64,000 nt of DNA, taken from contig NZ_BCSH01000036.1 in NCBI RefSeq assembly GCF_001570765.1, positions 27,049-91,048 of the forward strand. The letters are read 5' to 3'. How positions within the stretch are numbered: position 1 is the first letter of the stretch; the number at the start of each line of letters is the position of its first letter. Positions 16,869-25,679 of this stretch are shown one piece after another. The position numbers were made by a program, and so were the translations under genes. The DNA comes from Nocardiopsis listeri NBRC 13360 (GTDB lineage: Bacteria > Actinomycetota > Actinomycetes > Streptosporangiales > Streptosporangiaceae). The notes beneath the pieces were generated by a model that saw only the letters and a program-made list of their open reading frames with translations, did not search any database and was not told where the DNA came from.

Positions 16869-17080
16869 CCCCCAACACCCACCCCACCGGGGAACACCAC
16901 ACCACCCCGCCCCGCCACTTCATCGTCGCCGCCATCGCGGCCACCGGCGTCCCACTCCTGCTGGACGTGCTCTCCCCTCCTGGGCACCTTCGACATCCCC
17001 CTGCATCCCCTTGGCCTTCACCACACGCCTGGCCGCACCCACCATGGGCCTGCTCCTGGCCGCCACCACCCACGCTGAAC

Positions 17081-17122
17081 AAAAAAGGGGGGCGAGCCGG
17101 CCACAACGGCCCACCCGCCCCT
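17081..17122 (-). terminator. Intrinsic terminator of rnhA
   Basis: On the minus strand a GC-rich stem (GGGGCGGGTGGGCCG paired imperfectly with GGCCGGCTCGCCCC) is followed by TTTTTTG, starting 13 bases after the rnhA stop. Confidence 0.75.
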
Positions 17123-17135
17123 CCTCGTCACCGCC

Positions 17136-17609
17136 TCACCCCGCGGCGGCCTCATCGCGCCCGCGCCGGGCCAGCTCATCGGCGTATTCGTTGCCCTCGT
17201 CCCCGCTGTGGCCGCGTACCCAACGCCACTCGACCTCGTGACGTGCGGCCAACTCGTCCAGACGCCGCCACAGGTCCACGTTCTTGACCGGTTTCTTGCT
17301 CGCGGTGGTCCAGCCACGCTTCTTCCACCCGTGCACCCAAGAGGTGATGCCGTTGCGCACGTAGGAGGAGTCGGTGTGCACGATCGCCGGCACCGGCCGG
17401 GTCAGGCTCTCCAAAGCCTGGATGGCCGCCATCAACTCCATCCGATTGTTGGTGGTCTGGGCCTCGCCCCCGTACAGCTCACGCTCGTGCTCCCCATAAC
17501 GCAGCCACACACCCCAACCCCCTGGTCCAGGGTTGCCGCTGCATGCCCCGTCGGTGTAGATGACCACGCTTCGTGTCGAGGTCTGTTCGACCTGATCCCC
17601 GTTGTGCAT
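17136..17609 (-). CDS. rnhA: Ribonuclease HI
   Basis: Endonuclease cleaving RNA in RNA-DNA hybrids. Catalytic residues are visible: D20 in [20 protein letters not shown]58 in [15 protein letters not shown]80 in VHTDSSYV, and the final Asp in [10 protein letters not shown]; the histidine loop is [11 protein letters not shown]. Length 157 residues is standard. The ATG at 17609 is seven bases after a TAGATT -10 box on the minus strand. Confidence 0.95.
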   Translation of the reverse strand: MHNGDQVEQTSTRSVVIYTDGACSGNPGPGGWGVWLRYGEHERELYGGEAQTTNNRMELMAAIQALESLTRPVPAIVHTDSSYVRNGITSWVHGWKKRGWTTASKKPVKNVDLWRRLDELAARHEVEWRWVRGHSGDEGNEYADELARRGRDEAAAG

Positions 17610-18237
17610 GCCGGGCAATCTACCGCCCTCAAAGATCACGAAAAGGCCACACACCCCACAAAAAGGGCCACCACCAGAGCCACCCACCCCCAATGGAGCC
17701 CCATAGGCACCCGAAAAGGTCCAGACAGAAGACCAATGGCACCCTCCGCGACCGACCCACCGTCCACTCCCCACGGCCACGAACCACTACCCACCGCACC
17801 CATACCCGCACCCGCCGTGGAAGAACACCCACAGAACCACGACCCGAACAAGGGGTCGAGGAGGATTGCTACAGGATTTGGCGGTAGAGCCATGACCTGG
17901 GCGACGGTTCGATGACGGGACCGATTTGCCCAGTTCTCAGCCCCTACGTTCGTGGCCATGCCGCATGAGTACCTCTCCCAAGACCAGATCGCCCACTACG
18001 GCCCCCAAGGCCTTCACCCTGGCCGCGAGCAAGCACACACCCGCCACTCAACTCGGCTGGGCGGTAAGGCAGGCCCATGAGTAACCACAGCGGGCCCTAG
18101 CACCTCGCCGAAGGCGGCCGTAGCGGCGCGGATAAGCCGGGCCCACGGGGTAAGAAGGCCGTGGTCTATGACGGGACCGTGCAGGTGGCCTCGATCCGGA
18201 TCCGGCTACGCGACCTCACCCGTTCAAAAACCACGAC
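17610..18237 (+). other. Gene-free stretch with Tn3 transposase scraps
   Basis: More than 600 bases without an intact gene. Besides the repeat at 17852, a frame opening at 17959 reads MPHEYLSQDQIAHYG, like the DUF4158 start of Tn3 transposases, and stops after about 40 residues. A further coding-like tail (KKAVVYDGTVQVASIRIRLR to a stop near 18240) abuts the LysR stop but I cannot assign it. The part before 17852 shows nothing I can support. Confidence 0.4.
17852..17887 (+). repeat. Tn3-type terminal repeat
   Basis: Starts GGGGTCGAGGAGGATTGCTA and ends CAGGATTTGGCGGTAG. Its first 16 bases match those of the inverted copy ending at 20149, and its inner half matches the repeat at 5531-5568. 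A TnpA-like N terminus begins about 70 bases inside. Confidence 0.6.
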
Positions 18238-19146
18238 CTAACTCAGGGCGAACACCGAGGGTGGGGTGCTCTGTTCGGTGACCTCGCGCAGGTAGCTCCG
18301 CGCCAGGTCGGCCAAGCTCTCGATCTCGGGGTGGGGGCGCGTTGAGGGCCAGATCAGGCTGACCTCGACCCGCGGGGAGTCCCAGACGGGACGGTAGACC
18401 ACGTCGGGCCAGGTGTGCCCGTAGCGGGTGGCAGCGGCCGTCACCCCGACGGCGTCGCCGATAGCGATACGGGCCAGCCACTCATCGGTGTTGGCCACTG
18501 TCACCGTGGCCGGTGTCGGGGCGATGTGCTCCCACAGGCGCACGGTCGCGGTGGGCGCGGTCGCGCACAGCGCCACACGGTGGGTGGCGAGCTCCTCCAA
18601 ACCCAGCTTGTCGGCTGTAGCGAGCGGGCTCGCGGCGGCCACGGCAGCCACCAGGGTTTCGGTGAACAGGTGAGCGCTGGTCAGGGCGGGGTCTGCGACC
18701 TGATCGGGCAAGACCCGGCGCACGATCACCGCGTCCAACTCCCCCGCGGCCAAGGAGGCTTCGGGATCGGCGGGGCGGCTGATGTGCACGGGGGTGGCCG
18801 AACGTTCTCGCCACCGCCGGATCAAGGGCACGGTGTGCTGCCCCAGCCCGGCCCAGGCCCATCCCAACCGCAACGCGGACGCTTCCCCCGATCGGGCGGT
18901 CTCTATGGCCCGGTCGATGCCGTCCAGCAACGGGCGTATCTGGCCGACCAAGCGGTGCCCGGCCTCGGTCAGCGCCACCTGGCGGGTGGTGCGCTCGACC
19001 AGGCGGACGCCGGTGATCTGCTCCAGTCGGGCGATGGTGCGCGACAGGGTCGGCTGGGTGGTGGCGAGTTCGGCCGCCGCGCCGGTGAACGTCTCGGCCC
19101 GGTCGAGCGCCTCCAGGGCGCGCAGGTGACGCAACTCCACACTCAT
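18238..19146 (-). CDS. LysR-family transcriptional regulator
   Basis: LysR regulator of 302 residues. The N-terminal winged helix is RHLRALEALDRAETFTGAAA then ELATTQPTLSRTIARLEQIT; the rest is the two-lobed effector-binding domain (LRLGWAWAGLGQHTVPLIRR, LDAVIVRR, GVTAAATRYG). The ATG at 19146 is exactly six bases after a TACAGT -10 box, so a leaderless mRNA is likely. It is divergent from the NAD(P)-binding oxidoreductase gene, which is its probable target. Confidence 0.9.
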   Translation of the reverse strand: MSVELRHLRALEALDRAETFTGAAAELATTQPTLSRTIARLEQITGVRLVERTTRQVALTEAGHRLVGQIRPLLDGIDRAIETARSGEASALRLGWAWAGLGQHTVPLIRRWRERSATPVHISRPADPEASLAAGELDAVIVRRVLPDQVADPALTSAHLFTETLVAAVAAASPLATADKLGLEELATHRVALCATAPTATVRLWEHIAPTPATVTVANTDEWLARIAIGDAVGVTAAATRYGHTWPDVVYRPVWDSPRVEVSLIWPSTRPHPEIESLADLARSYLREVTEQSTPPSVFALS

Positions 19147-19215
19147 ACGTCCACTGTATGAATCCGTGCGCGTGTGTATTTCTCTCACCAGGCCAGACGT
19201 TTCTAGCCTGGACAT
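19147..19215. promoter_or_regulatory. Divergent leaderless promoters of the LysR and SDR genes
   Basis: Within 69 bases lie TACAGT (minus strand, 19158-19153) six bases before the LysR ATG, and TAGCCT (19204-19209) six bases before the SDR ATG. The autoregulatory LysR site is presumably between them. Confidence 0.55.
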
Positions 19216-19812
19216 ATGCGCATCCTCATCATCGGAGCCTCCGGCAAGGCCGGGGCCGCCGTCCACCACACCCTGACCGAACGCGGACACGAACTGATCA
19301 GCGTCGGGCGCACCTCGGGCGATATCCGCTGCGACATCACCGACCCCGACAACCTCGAACAACTGTGGCAGCGCGCGGGCGAAGTCGACGCGGTCGTCAG
19401 CGCCGCCGGAGATGTGCCCTACCGGCCCCTGGCCGACCTGGAACCCGGCGACTACCTGTCGGCCTTTCACGGCAAGGTCCTCAGCCAGATCAACCTGGTA
19501 CGCACCGGCTCAGAGCACGTGAATCCGCGCGGCTCGTTCACCCTGATCAGCGGGATCCCGGCCCGCGAGCCCATCGTGACCGGGGCCGCGGCGGCGATGG
19601 CCGGGGGCGCGGTGGAAGCCTTCGTGCGCGCCGCCGCCTTGGAGATCGCCCCGCAGCGTATCAACGCCGTCAGCCCCTCGGTGTTCACCGAGAGCCTGGA
19701 CGACTACGGCGACTTCTTCCCCGGCTTTGTGCCGGTGGACCTGTCCGAGGTGGCCCGGGCCTATGTGAAGTCGGTCGAGGGCGCGGCCAGCGGGCAAGTG
19801 CTGGTGCCGTGA
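19216..19812 (+). CDS. Short-chain dehydrogenase/NAD(P)-binding protein
   Basis: Short SDR-like protein of 198 residues. The dinucleotide-binding GASGKAG motif sits in MRILIIGASGKAGAAVHHTL; GDIRCDITDP, AVVSAAGDVPYRPL, GSFTLISGIPAREP and AAAMAGGAVEAFVRAAALEI follow the SDR core. The catalytic Y-x-x-x-K is not evident: the position after the S-G strand has no tyrosine, so it may be a reductase-like protein of altered mechanism, as in short YwnB/ KR-less SDRs. Its stop overlaps the next start (GTGA), so a transporter gene was translationally coupled before truncation. Confidence 0.82.
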   Translation: MRILIIGASGKAGAAVHHTLTERGHELISVGRTSGDIRCDITDPDNLEQLWQRAGEVDAVVSAAGDVPYRPLADLEPGDYLSAFHGKVLSQINLVRTGSEHVNPRGSFTLISGIPAREPIVTGAAAAMAGGAVEAFVRAAALEIAPQRINAVSPSVFTESLDDYGDFFPGFVPVDLSEVARAYVKSVEGAASGQVLVP

Positions 19813-20024
19813 GCGTGTCACGTTCGGCCGCCACGGCGGCCTATGTGCTCTTGGGACTGTTCTGGGGCACCTCGTTCTTGTTCATGTCCTGGTCCACCGA
19901 CCTGATCTCACCGGCTCGAACCCCGCTGTTGCGCGTGGTGTTCGCACTGGTGCCGGTCGCGCTGTTGGCGCCCCTCACCCGCGCGCGGGCCTGGTGGCAC
20001 CGCCACTCGGAGTCCAGAGGGTGA
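19809..20024 (+). pseudogene. EamA/DMT-family transporter, truncated N-terminal fragment
   Basis: From a GTG overlapping the SDR stop the frame reads SAATAAYVLLGLFWGTSFLF, MSWSTDLISPARTPLLRVVF and ALVPVALLAPLTRARAW, the first two helices of an EamA drug/metabolite transporter (usually about 300 residues, ten helices). Similarity ends near 19990, where unrelated sequence bearing a Tn3-type end begins. The transporter was therefore cut off by an insertion or deletion. Confidence 0.75.
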
Positions 20025-20092
20025 GCAGGACCGCTCTGGGCGATGGTCTTACCGCACAAGCAGCAGGTAAGACGGATCTTCGGACGGGGCAT
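19995..20092 (-). CDS. Small zinc-ribbon-like protein, truncated
   Basis: On the minus strand, AAGGAGAG stands a few bases before an ATG at 20092. The frame reads MPRPKIRLTCCLCGKTIAQS, GPAHPLDSEWRCH, with a CxxC and a later Cys/His suggestive of metal binding. After about 33 residues it enters the reverse strand of the truncated EamA gene (nominal stop at 19841), so the natural C terminus is missing. It sits just inside the Tn3-type end at 20122-20149 and may be a Tn3 passenger gene. Family not recognised. Confidence 0.4.
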
Positions 20093-20121
20093 GGGCTCTC
20101 CTTCGTGTTCGGGGCCCATAT

Positions 20122-20149
20122 AAATCCTGTGGTAATCCTCCTCGACCCC
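20122..20149 (-). repeat. Tn3-type terminal repeat, partly degenerate
   Basis: Read on the minus strand it begins GGGGTCGAGGAGGATT, identical to the start of 17852-17887, then differs for three bases and resumes ACAGGATTT. The inner third is not conserved. No matching 5-bp duplication is seen with 17852. Confidence 0.55.
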
Positions 20150-20167
20150 CGACGACCACCCCCACAC

Positions 20168-20210
20168 GCGGCGGGCCGCGAACCCCTCCACAGGGTTCGC
20201 GGCCCGCCGC
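20168..20210 (-). terminator. Hairpin terminator of the deformylase gene
   Basis: Perfect 18-bp stem (GCGGCGGGCCGCGAACCC with its complement) and a seven-base loop, 15 bases beyond the def stop codon on the minus strand. Confidence 0.75.
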
Positions 20211-20224
20211 ACACACCACCAGAC

Positions 20225-20890
20225 CTAACCGGCCGAGTACGCCTCCAACTCCCGCGCCCGCTCCTGGCGCCGCGCGAACACACTGTCGGCCATCTCGTTC
20301 ATCTTCTTCAACACCCGCTTACGCTCACGCTTGGACAACCGATCGATGTACAACCGCCCCCACGTGTGATCGGTCTCGTGCTGCAAACACCGTGCGAAAT
20401 ACCCACTCCCGGACAGCACCACCTCAGCACCATCCCTGTCCACCCCACGCACCGTCGCCGACTCCGCCCGCCCCAACTCCGCATGCGGCCCCGGAACCGA
20501 CAAACACCCCTCGTTGTCCACCACCACGGCATCGGCCACATCACGCTCATCCAACACCGGATTGATCACATGACCCACATGCCGCACACCATCATCATCA
20601 GGACAGTCATAGACGAACACCCGCCAGTCCACACCCACCTGACTACCCGCCAACCCCACACCCTCGGCCGCGTACATCGTCACGAACATGTCATCGACCA
20701 ACCGCGACAACTCCGCGCCACCCAACATCTCCTCGGGCACATCACGACCGGCCCGATGCAACACATCCTCACCGGTCACCGTCACCCGCAACACCCGACC
20801 ACGCGCCGCCTCCGGAGCAAGATCAGGGAAATCCGCCACCTCCCGCCCCTGGACGACGGTCACGGGCACGGGCACAGACTGCTCCGACAT
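20225..20890 (-). CDS. def: Peptide deformylase
   Basis: Metallohydrolase removing the formyl group from nascent proteins. Motif I is GVGLAGSQVG (residues 77-86; usual form GxGLAAxQ), motif II EGCLSVPG (metal ligand C129), motif III QHETDH (H171, E172, H175). Length 221 residues; the long N-terminal extension before the catalytic core is common in actinobacteria. The ATG at 20890 has GGAGAG seven bases upstream; the longer frame above it has no support. Confidence 0.93.
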   Translation of the reverse strand: MSEQSVPVPVTVVQGREVADFPDLAPEAARGRVLRVTVTGEDVLHRAGRDVPEEMLGGAELSRLVDDMFVTMYAAEGVGLAGSQVGVDWRVFVYDCPDDDGVRHVGHVINPVLDERDVADAVVVDNEGCLSVPGPHAELGRAESATVRGVDRDGAEVVLSGSGYFARCLQHETDHTWGRLYIDRLSKRERKRVLKKMNEMADSVFARRQERARELEAYSAG

Positions 20891-20995
20891 GGCTCTACTC
20901 TCCGGACAGGCGACAACAGACGGTACAAACACCGCCACACCCGAAAAACTAGCATGAACCGGCAGGTCACCCCCGCCACCCACAACCATCCACCA

Positions 20996-21439
20996 CTACC
21001 GGAACCACGCATTGCCCTGAATGAAACACCGCGCCAGATAGTCCCGCAACGACACCACCACCAACCGACGCCGATCACTCTCATGATCCCACACCACGAT
21101 CCCCGGCCCATAGTCCGTATGCACATACGCGAACTGCGGACCCATATCCGAATCACCGAAGAAGATCATCTCATCGAACGGCGCGTACAACTCCAGATAA
21201 TCCGGCTCCCCACGCATCGCCAGATTGTCCTCCACCAACCGACGCGCACCCCACACCACCTCATCCCCGTACTCGTTCACCACCCCATCCGTCTCACGCA
21301 ACAACGACGCCAACTCGAACGGCAAAGGCAGCATCAAATGCTTCTCCACCTCGGCCAGCATCACCTCATCGGCCGCATCACTCAGATCGGCCTCCGGATA
21401 CATCTCCAAGATCAGTTCACGCCACACACCCACGATCAT
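20996..21439 (-). CDS. SMI1/KNR4 (SUKH) family protein
   Basis: Protein of 147 residues with the SUKH pattern: VMLAEVEKHLMLPLPFELAS, LLRETDGVVNEYGDEVVWGA, PFDEMIFFGDSDMGPQFAYV, IVVWDHESDRRRLVVVSLRD. SUKH proteins commonly serve as immunity proteins against contact-dependent or secreted toxins, but lone members also occur; no toxin gene is seen next to it. Start chosen at ATG 21439 by homology; no clear ribosome-binding site. Confidence 0.75.
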   Translation of the reverse strand: MIVGVWRELILEMYPEADLSDAADEVMLAEVEKHLMLPLPFELASLLRETDGVVNEYGDEVVWGARRLVEDNLAMRGEPDYLELYAPFDEMIFFGDSDMGPQFAYVHTDYGPGIVVWDHESDRRRLVVVSLRDYLARCFIQGNAWFR

Positions 21440-21665
21440 CACAGGTCGCGGCAACACACGAGAAATCGCACCCGGCGAGTTGCCCCGAAAATCCACCACA
21501 CCACCCCGCACACCACCACCCCCAACACCCCAACCACCCCCAAAAACCCACCAAAGCCCCACCATCCACCACACCAACCAAGGGAGCCACCACCACCGAC
21601 CCACCCCACCCCGACCACGCACAATAGAAACCAACAACCCACCCACCCAGGAAGAGACACCCACC

Positions 21666-22934
21666 ATGCCCACCACCCGCACACCCCGCGGACCCCACAC
21701 CACCACCTGGGCCTACCTCTTCCTCCTCATCTCCCACAACACAGCCGCCCTCCTCCTACTCCCCCTCGTCCTCGCCTCCGCCCTCCTCACCCTCCTCTGG
21801 GTCGGCCTCCCCTTCATCATCCTCACCGCCCTCACCCTCCGCACCATCGCCAACGCCCAACGCACCACCCTCACCAAAATCCTCCAAACCCCCGTCCCCG
21901 CCGCCTACCGCCCCCTCCCACCCACCGGCATCATCACCCGAGTCCGCATCATCATCACCGACCCCGCCACCTGGAGAGACCTCCTCTGGCTCACCGCCTC
22001 ACCCCTCCTCACCACCCTCGCCCTCATCCCCGCCCTCCTCTACGCCCACGCCACCTACCAAACCCTCTACGCACTCCTCCTCTGGCACCACACACACGAG
22101 CTCTACGGCCTCACCGCCACCACCCAACCCCAAGCCCTCCTCGCCCTCATCCCCGCAGCCCTGCTCGCCACCCTCGCCCACACCCTCACCCCCCACACCA
22201 CCAACGCCTGCACCCGCCTCTCCCGCCTCATCCTCGCCCCCTCCGAAAAAGCCCGACTCACCGCACGCGTCGCCCACCTCGCCACCAGCCGCGCCGACAC
22301 CATCGACACCCAAGCCTTCGAAATCCGCCGCATCGAACGCGACCTCCACGACGGCGCCCAAGCCCGCCTCGTCGCCCTCGGCATGACCCTCGGCATGGCC
22401 GAAAACCTCGTCCAAACCAACCCACAAGCCGCCCGCACCATGCTCACCGAAGCCCGCGAAACCACCCGCCAAGCCCTCACCGAACTCCGCGACCTCGTCC
22501 GCGGCATCCACCCACCCGTCCTCGTCGAACGCGGACTCCCCGGCGCCGTCCAAGCCCTCGCCCTCACCCACAACCTCCCCATCACCGTCACCACCCACCT
22601 CCACGGCCGCCCCGCCGACCCCGTCGAATCAGCCGCCTACTTCGCCATCGCCGAACTCCTCACCAACACCGCAAAACACGCAAACGCCACCCACGCCTGG
22701 ATCCACATCAACCACGGCCGACAACGCCTCATCATCACCGTCACCGACAACGGCCACGGCGGAGCCACCCCCACCCCCGAAAGCGGACTCAACGGCATCG
22801 CACGCCGACTCGACGCCTTCGATGGCACCATGAACATCACCAGCCCCACAGGCGGACCGACCATCATCACCCTGGAGATCCCGTGCGCGTTGTCATCGCC
22901 GAAGACCTTGCCCTCCTCCGCGACGGACTCATAA
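21666..22934 (+). CDS. Sensor histidine kinase with N-terminal sensor-like membrane domain
   Basis: Membrane histidine kinase of 422 residues. The N-terminal half has four hydrophobic stretches (about residues 15-45, 47-62, 106-140, 155-172) in the arrangement of the Streptomyces-type putative sensor domain. The phosphotransfer segment is IRRIERDLHDGAQARLVALG with acceptor H228; the HATPase domain has IAELLTNTAKHA and SGLNGIARRLDA. AGGAAGAGA precedes the ATG. Leucine codons are almost all CTC, unlike neighbours that use CTG. It overlaps the response regulator by 52 bases. Confidence 0.92.
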   Translation: MPTTRTPRGPHTTTWAYLFLLISHNTAALLLLPLVLASALLTLLWVGLPFIILTALTLRTIANAQRTTLTKILQTPVPAAYRPLPPTGIITRVRIIITDPATWRDLLWLTASPLLTTLALIPALLYAHATYQTLYALLLWHHTHELYGLTATTQPQALLALIPAALLATLAHTLTPHTTNACTRLSRLILAPSEKARLTARVAHLATSRADTIDTQAFEIRRIERDLHDGAQARLVALGMTLGMAENLVQTNPQAARTMLTEARETTRQALTELRDLVRGIHPPVLVERGLPGAVQALALTHNLPITVTTHLHGRPADPVESAAYFAIAELLTNTAKHANATHAWIHINHGRQRLIITVTDNGHGGATPTPESGLNGIARRLDAFDGTMNITSPTGGPTIITLEIPCALSSPKTLPSSATDS

Positions 22935-23542
22935 GACTCCTCCAAGCCCACGAATTCACCGTCGTCGCCGCCCTCGACAACGGCCCCGACCTCCAAACGG
23001 CCCTCACCGAACACAAACCCGACGTCGCCGTCGTCGACGTACGCCTACCCCCCACCTTCACCGACGAAGGCCTCCAAGCCGCCATAGCCGCCCGCGCCCA
23101 CATCCCCGGCCTGCCCATCCTCGTGCTCTCCCAGCACGTCGAACAGCTCTACGCCCGCGAACTCCTCTCCGACGACACCGGAGGCGTCGGCTACCTCCTC
23201 AAGGACCGCGTCTTCGACGTCAACCAGTTCATCGAAGCCGTCCGCCGCGTCGCCTCCGGCGGAACCGCCATGGACCCCGCCGTCATCTCCCAACTCCTGG
23301 CCCGACAAGACCAGAGCGGCCCCCTGGCCCAACTCACCCCCCGCGAACGCGAAGTCCTCTCCGAAATGGCCGAAGGACGCTCCAACTCCGCCATCGCAGG
23401 ACGCCTCTACATCACCGAAAAAGCCGTCAGCAAACACATCAACAACATCTTCACCAAACTCGACCTACCACCCTCCTCCGACGACAGCCGCCGCGTCCTG
23501 GCCGTCCTCGCCTACCTCAACGGCCAAGACCCACACCAATAG
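22883..23542 (+). CDS. NarL/FixJ-type response regulator
   Basis: Response regulator of 219 residues, partner of the preceding kinase. The receiver domain starts MRVVIAEDLALLRDGLIRLL with phospho-acceptor D52 in VAVVDVRLPP and the Lys in GYLLKDRV. The LuxR helix-turn-helix is LTPREREVLSEMAEGRSNSA onward. The GTG start follows GGAGATCCC and lies inside the kinase gene, giving translational coupling. The first half shares the kinase's CTC codon habit; later codons are more mixed. Confidence 0.92.
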   Translation: MRVVIAEDLALLRDGLIRLLQAHEFTVVAALDNGPDLQTALTEHKPDVAVVDVRLPPTFTDEGLQAAIAARAHIPGLPILVLSQHVEQLYARELLSDDTGGVGYLLKDRVFDVNQFIEAVRRVASGGTAMDPAVISQLLARQDQSGPLAQLTPREREVLSEMAEGRSNSAIAGRLYITEKAVSKHINNIFTKLDLPPSSDDSRRVLAVLAYLNGQDPHQ

Positions 23543-23591
23543 ACGACCTTCGCCCCGCGCCTCCACCAGAACCCACCCCGAACACAACGAA

Positions 23592-23620
23592 GCGGCCGCG
23601 CCCCAAGGGACCGCGGCCGC
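23592..23620. terminator. Hairpin between convergent genes
   Basis: Nine-bp palindromic stem GCGGCCGCG / CGCGGCCGC between the response-regulator stop (23542) and the stop of the AMP-binding gene (23643). No T tract. Confidence 0.45.
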
Positions 23621-23642
23621 AACCACCCACACTCAACAACCA

Positions 23643-25679
23643 CTAATCACGACGCACCCGATACAACCCGTCGATCTCCTCCGAGAACGCACGCAACACC
23701 GCCTCCCGCCGCAACTCACCCGACGGACGCACCAACCCCGACTGCACCGTGAACTCCTCGGCCAACACATGGAACGACCGCACCGCCAAATGCCGCGGCA
23801 CACTCCGATTGGCCTCGTACACCAACCCCTGCACCTCACGCAGAAGATCCCGATCCCCCGCGATCTCCTCCGGCGCCATCGACAACGGCCGCCCGTTCAC
23901 CAACCGCCAGTACTCCAACTGATCACGCACCAACGTCACCAACGCACTGGCGAACGGACGCCCCTCCACTATCACCAACACCTGGCTGATCAACGGATGC
24001 GCCCGCAACCGCTCCTCGAACCCGGCCACCAACTCCGCGTCCGAGGACCGCTCCACCTCATCGGCACGCGCCACCACACCCGACTCCACCGACTCCGGCT
24101 CCGGCTCGGCCCGCACCACACGCGCCTGCGACACCCAAGGCTCCTCGAACCCCCCGGGCTCCTCCACCGAAACCACCGGCTCCACGACCTCCGGCACAGC
24201 GCTCAGGGCACGCTCCGGCTCCATCCCGGGCCCATCGCCCCGCCCCGGCACGAACCGCCCCGGCACCGGCTCCAACGAAGCCTGCGCCCGCACCCGGCCC
24301 CGCACCCTCACGAACCCGGCCTCGTCCACATCGGCCAACACACCCGTGGCCAACCAACCCTCACGGAACGCCGCCCGCGTCCCCTCCACATCGGCCCAAT
24401 ACCCCAAGAACACCGCACCACCACGCAGGTGCAACTCACCCTCGGGCGAAACCCACCAACGACGATCGGACAACACCCGACCCACCGTCCCCGGCACACG
24501 ATCCCCCACCGCGTTGGCGCTGAACACCCCACCCGCCTCCGCGATGCCGTACACCTGCATCACCGGAACACCCACACCACCGAAGTAACTGTCCAACCGC
24601 TCCGGCAACCCACCACCCCAGCACACCGCCAGATGCACCCGACCGCCCAACACATCCCGGATCTTGGAGAACGACCAGTCGTACATCGACCGCGACAACC
24701 GGGCCCAGGCACCCTTCTTCTTCGCCTGGTCGAACTGCACCGCGGCGTCCATGGCCGCGTTGAACGTCCCCACCGAGTCCCAGTCCGTCGAATGCGCCGT
24801 GGCCCGCTCGGCCCCGTGCACACCCTCCAGATCCCTGGCCGTGCACACCAACACCGTCGGCTTGAAGCGCACCAACTCCGCACGCAACCGCCCGGGCGCC
24901 GCCACACCCAACCGGACCCCGGCCACCACACACGCCACCATCGTCGACAACCCCGGCAACTGCGACAACGGCAGATCCATCACCGCGCTCGCCCGCCCCG
25001 CGGCCAACTCCGACAGCCGCGGCCACATCCGATCCACCAGATCCGCCGCCGACGACAACAACGCCCCGTGCGAGAGCACCACACCACGCATCGAACGCGA
25101 CTCCGTGCTCACCGGGTACAACACCACCGCCGGATCCTCCGGCACCACCTCATCCCGCCGAAAACGCACCGCCGTGGCGTCCATGTACGCACCCAGACCC
25201 ACCACATCCGGCAAGGCCTCCTGGTACCGCCACACCCGCCCCAGATCCGGCATCTCCCGCTGCAGACCCACCACGACACGATGCGCCCGCTCACCGGCGA
25301 CCACCGCCACCGCCGGACGCACCTGACGCACCACATGCGCCAACCGCTCCGAGGAAGCCTCCACCGGCAACGGCACCAACACCCCGCGCACCGACCACAC
25401 CGCGTACGCCAAACGCACCCAGTCGTGGTTCGAAGGCGCCACCACCAGCACCCGATCGCCATCGGAAACCCCGGCGGCCACCAGCCCCTTGGCCACCGAC
25501 GTCACCTCGGTCGCGAACTCCCCCGCCGTCAGACGCTCCCAACGGTCCTCCACCAGAACCGAGAACACCTGGGAGTGCGCGTCAGAGGTCGCCACGTCAT
25601 AGACGTGGTCGCCCAACCCGGACTGTTCTCGCGCCAACGAACCGGGGGTCTCGCCCATAACCAACTCATCCTCTGCCAC
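23643..25679 (-). CDS. AMP-binding (acyl-CoA synthetase-like) protein with eroded motifs
   Basis: Protein of 678 residues resembling long-chain acyl-CoA synthetases: WERLTAGEFATEVTSVAKGL, ASNHDWVRLAYAVWSVRGVL-type N domain, QVYGIAEAGGVFSANAVGDR, GTVGRVL, GELHLRGGAVFLGYW. The phosphate-binding motif expected as TSGTTGxPKG is replaced by PVSTESRSMRGVVLSH, and the hinge TGDxG...GRxK is ATGVLADVDEAGFVRVRGRV followed by an acidic, Pro-rich insert of about 80 residues instead of the catalytic Lys region. Activity is therefore doubtful. GTG 25679 or ATG 25658 (with an AGAGGA upstream) may be the start. Confidence 0.75.
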   Translation of the reverse strand: MAEDELVMGETPGSLAREQSGLGDHVYDVATSDAHSQVFSVLVEDRWERLTAGEFATEVTSVAKGLVAAGVSDGDRVLVVAPSNHDWVRLAYAVWSVRGVLVPLPVEASSERLAHVVRQVRPAVAVVAGERAHRVVVGLQREMPDLGRVWRYQEALPDVVGLGAYMDATAVRFRRDEVVPEDPAVVLYPVSTESRSMRGVVLSHGALLSSAADLVDRMWPRLSELAAGRASAVMDLPLSQLPGLSTMVACVVAGVRLGVAAPGRLRAELVRFKPTVLVCTARDLEGVHGAERATAHSTDWDSVGTFNAAMDAAVQFDQAKKKGAWARLSRSMYDWSFSKIRDVLGGRVHLAVCWGGGLPERLDSYFGGVGVPVMQVYGIAEAGGVFSANAVGDRVPGTVGRVLSDRRWWVSPEGELHLRGGAVFLGYWADVEGTRAAFREGWLATGVLADVDEAGFVRVRGRVRAQASLEPVPGRFVPGRGDGPGMEPERALSAVPEVVEPVVSVEEPGGFEEPWVSQARVVRAEPEPESVESGVVARADEVERSSDAELVAGFEERLRAHPLISQVLVIVEGRPFASALVTLVRDQLEYWRLVNGRPLSMAPEEIAGDRDLLREVQGLVYEANRSVPRHLAVRSFHVLAEEFTVQSGLVRPSGELRREAVLRAFSEEIDGLYRVRRD

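Noticed and set aside
16869..17080. Small membrane protein after soxR (FIVAAIAATGVPLLLD)
   Set aside because: The hydrophobic stretch is short, frame-dependent and lacks a start and ribosome-binding site.
17852..20149. A single complete transposon between the two related Tn3-type ends
   Set aside because: The inner halves of the ends differ, flanks share no 5-bp duplication, and the enclosed EamA gene is truncated, so a composite scar is more likely.
19994..23542. A 1182-codon open frame on the plus strand
   Set aside because: Only its last 219 codons (from GTG 22883) are a response regulator. The rest is antisense or out of frame to the deformylase, SUKH and kinase genes and has His/Pro/Arg-rich shadow composition.
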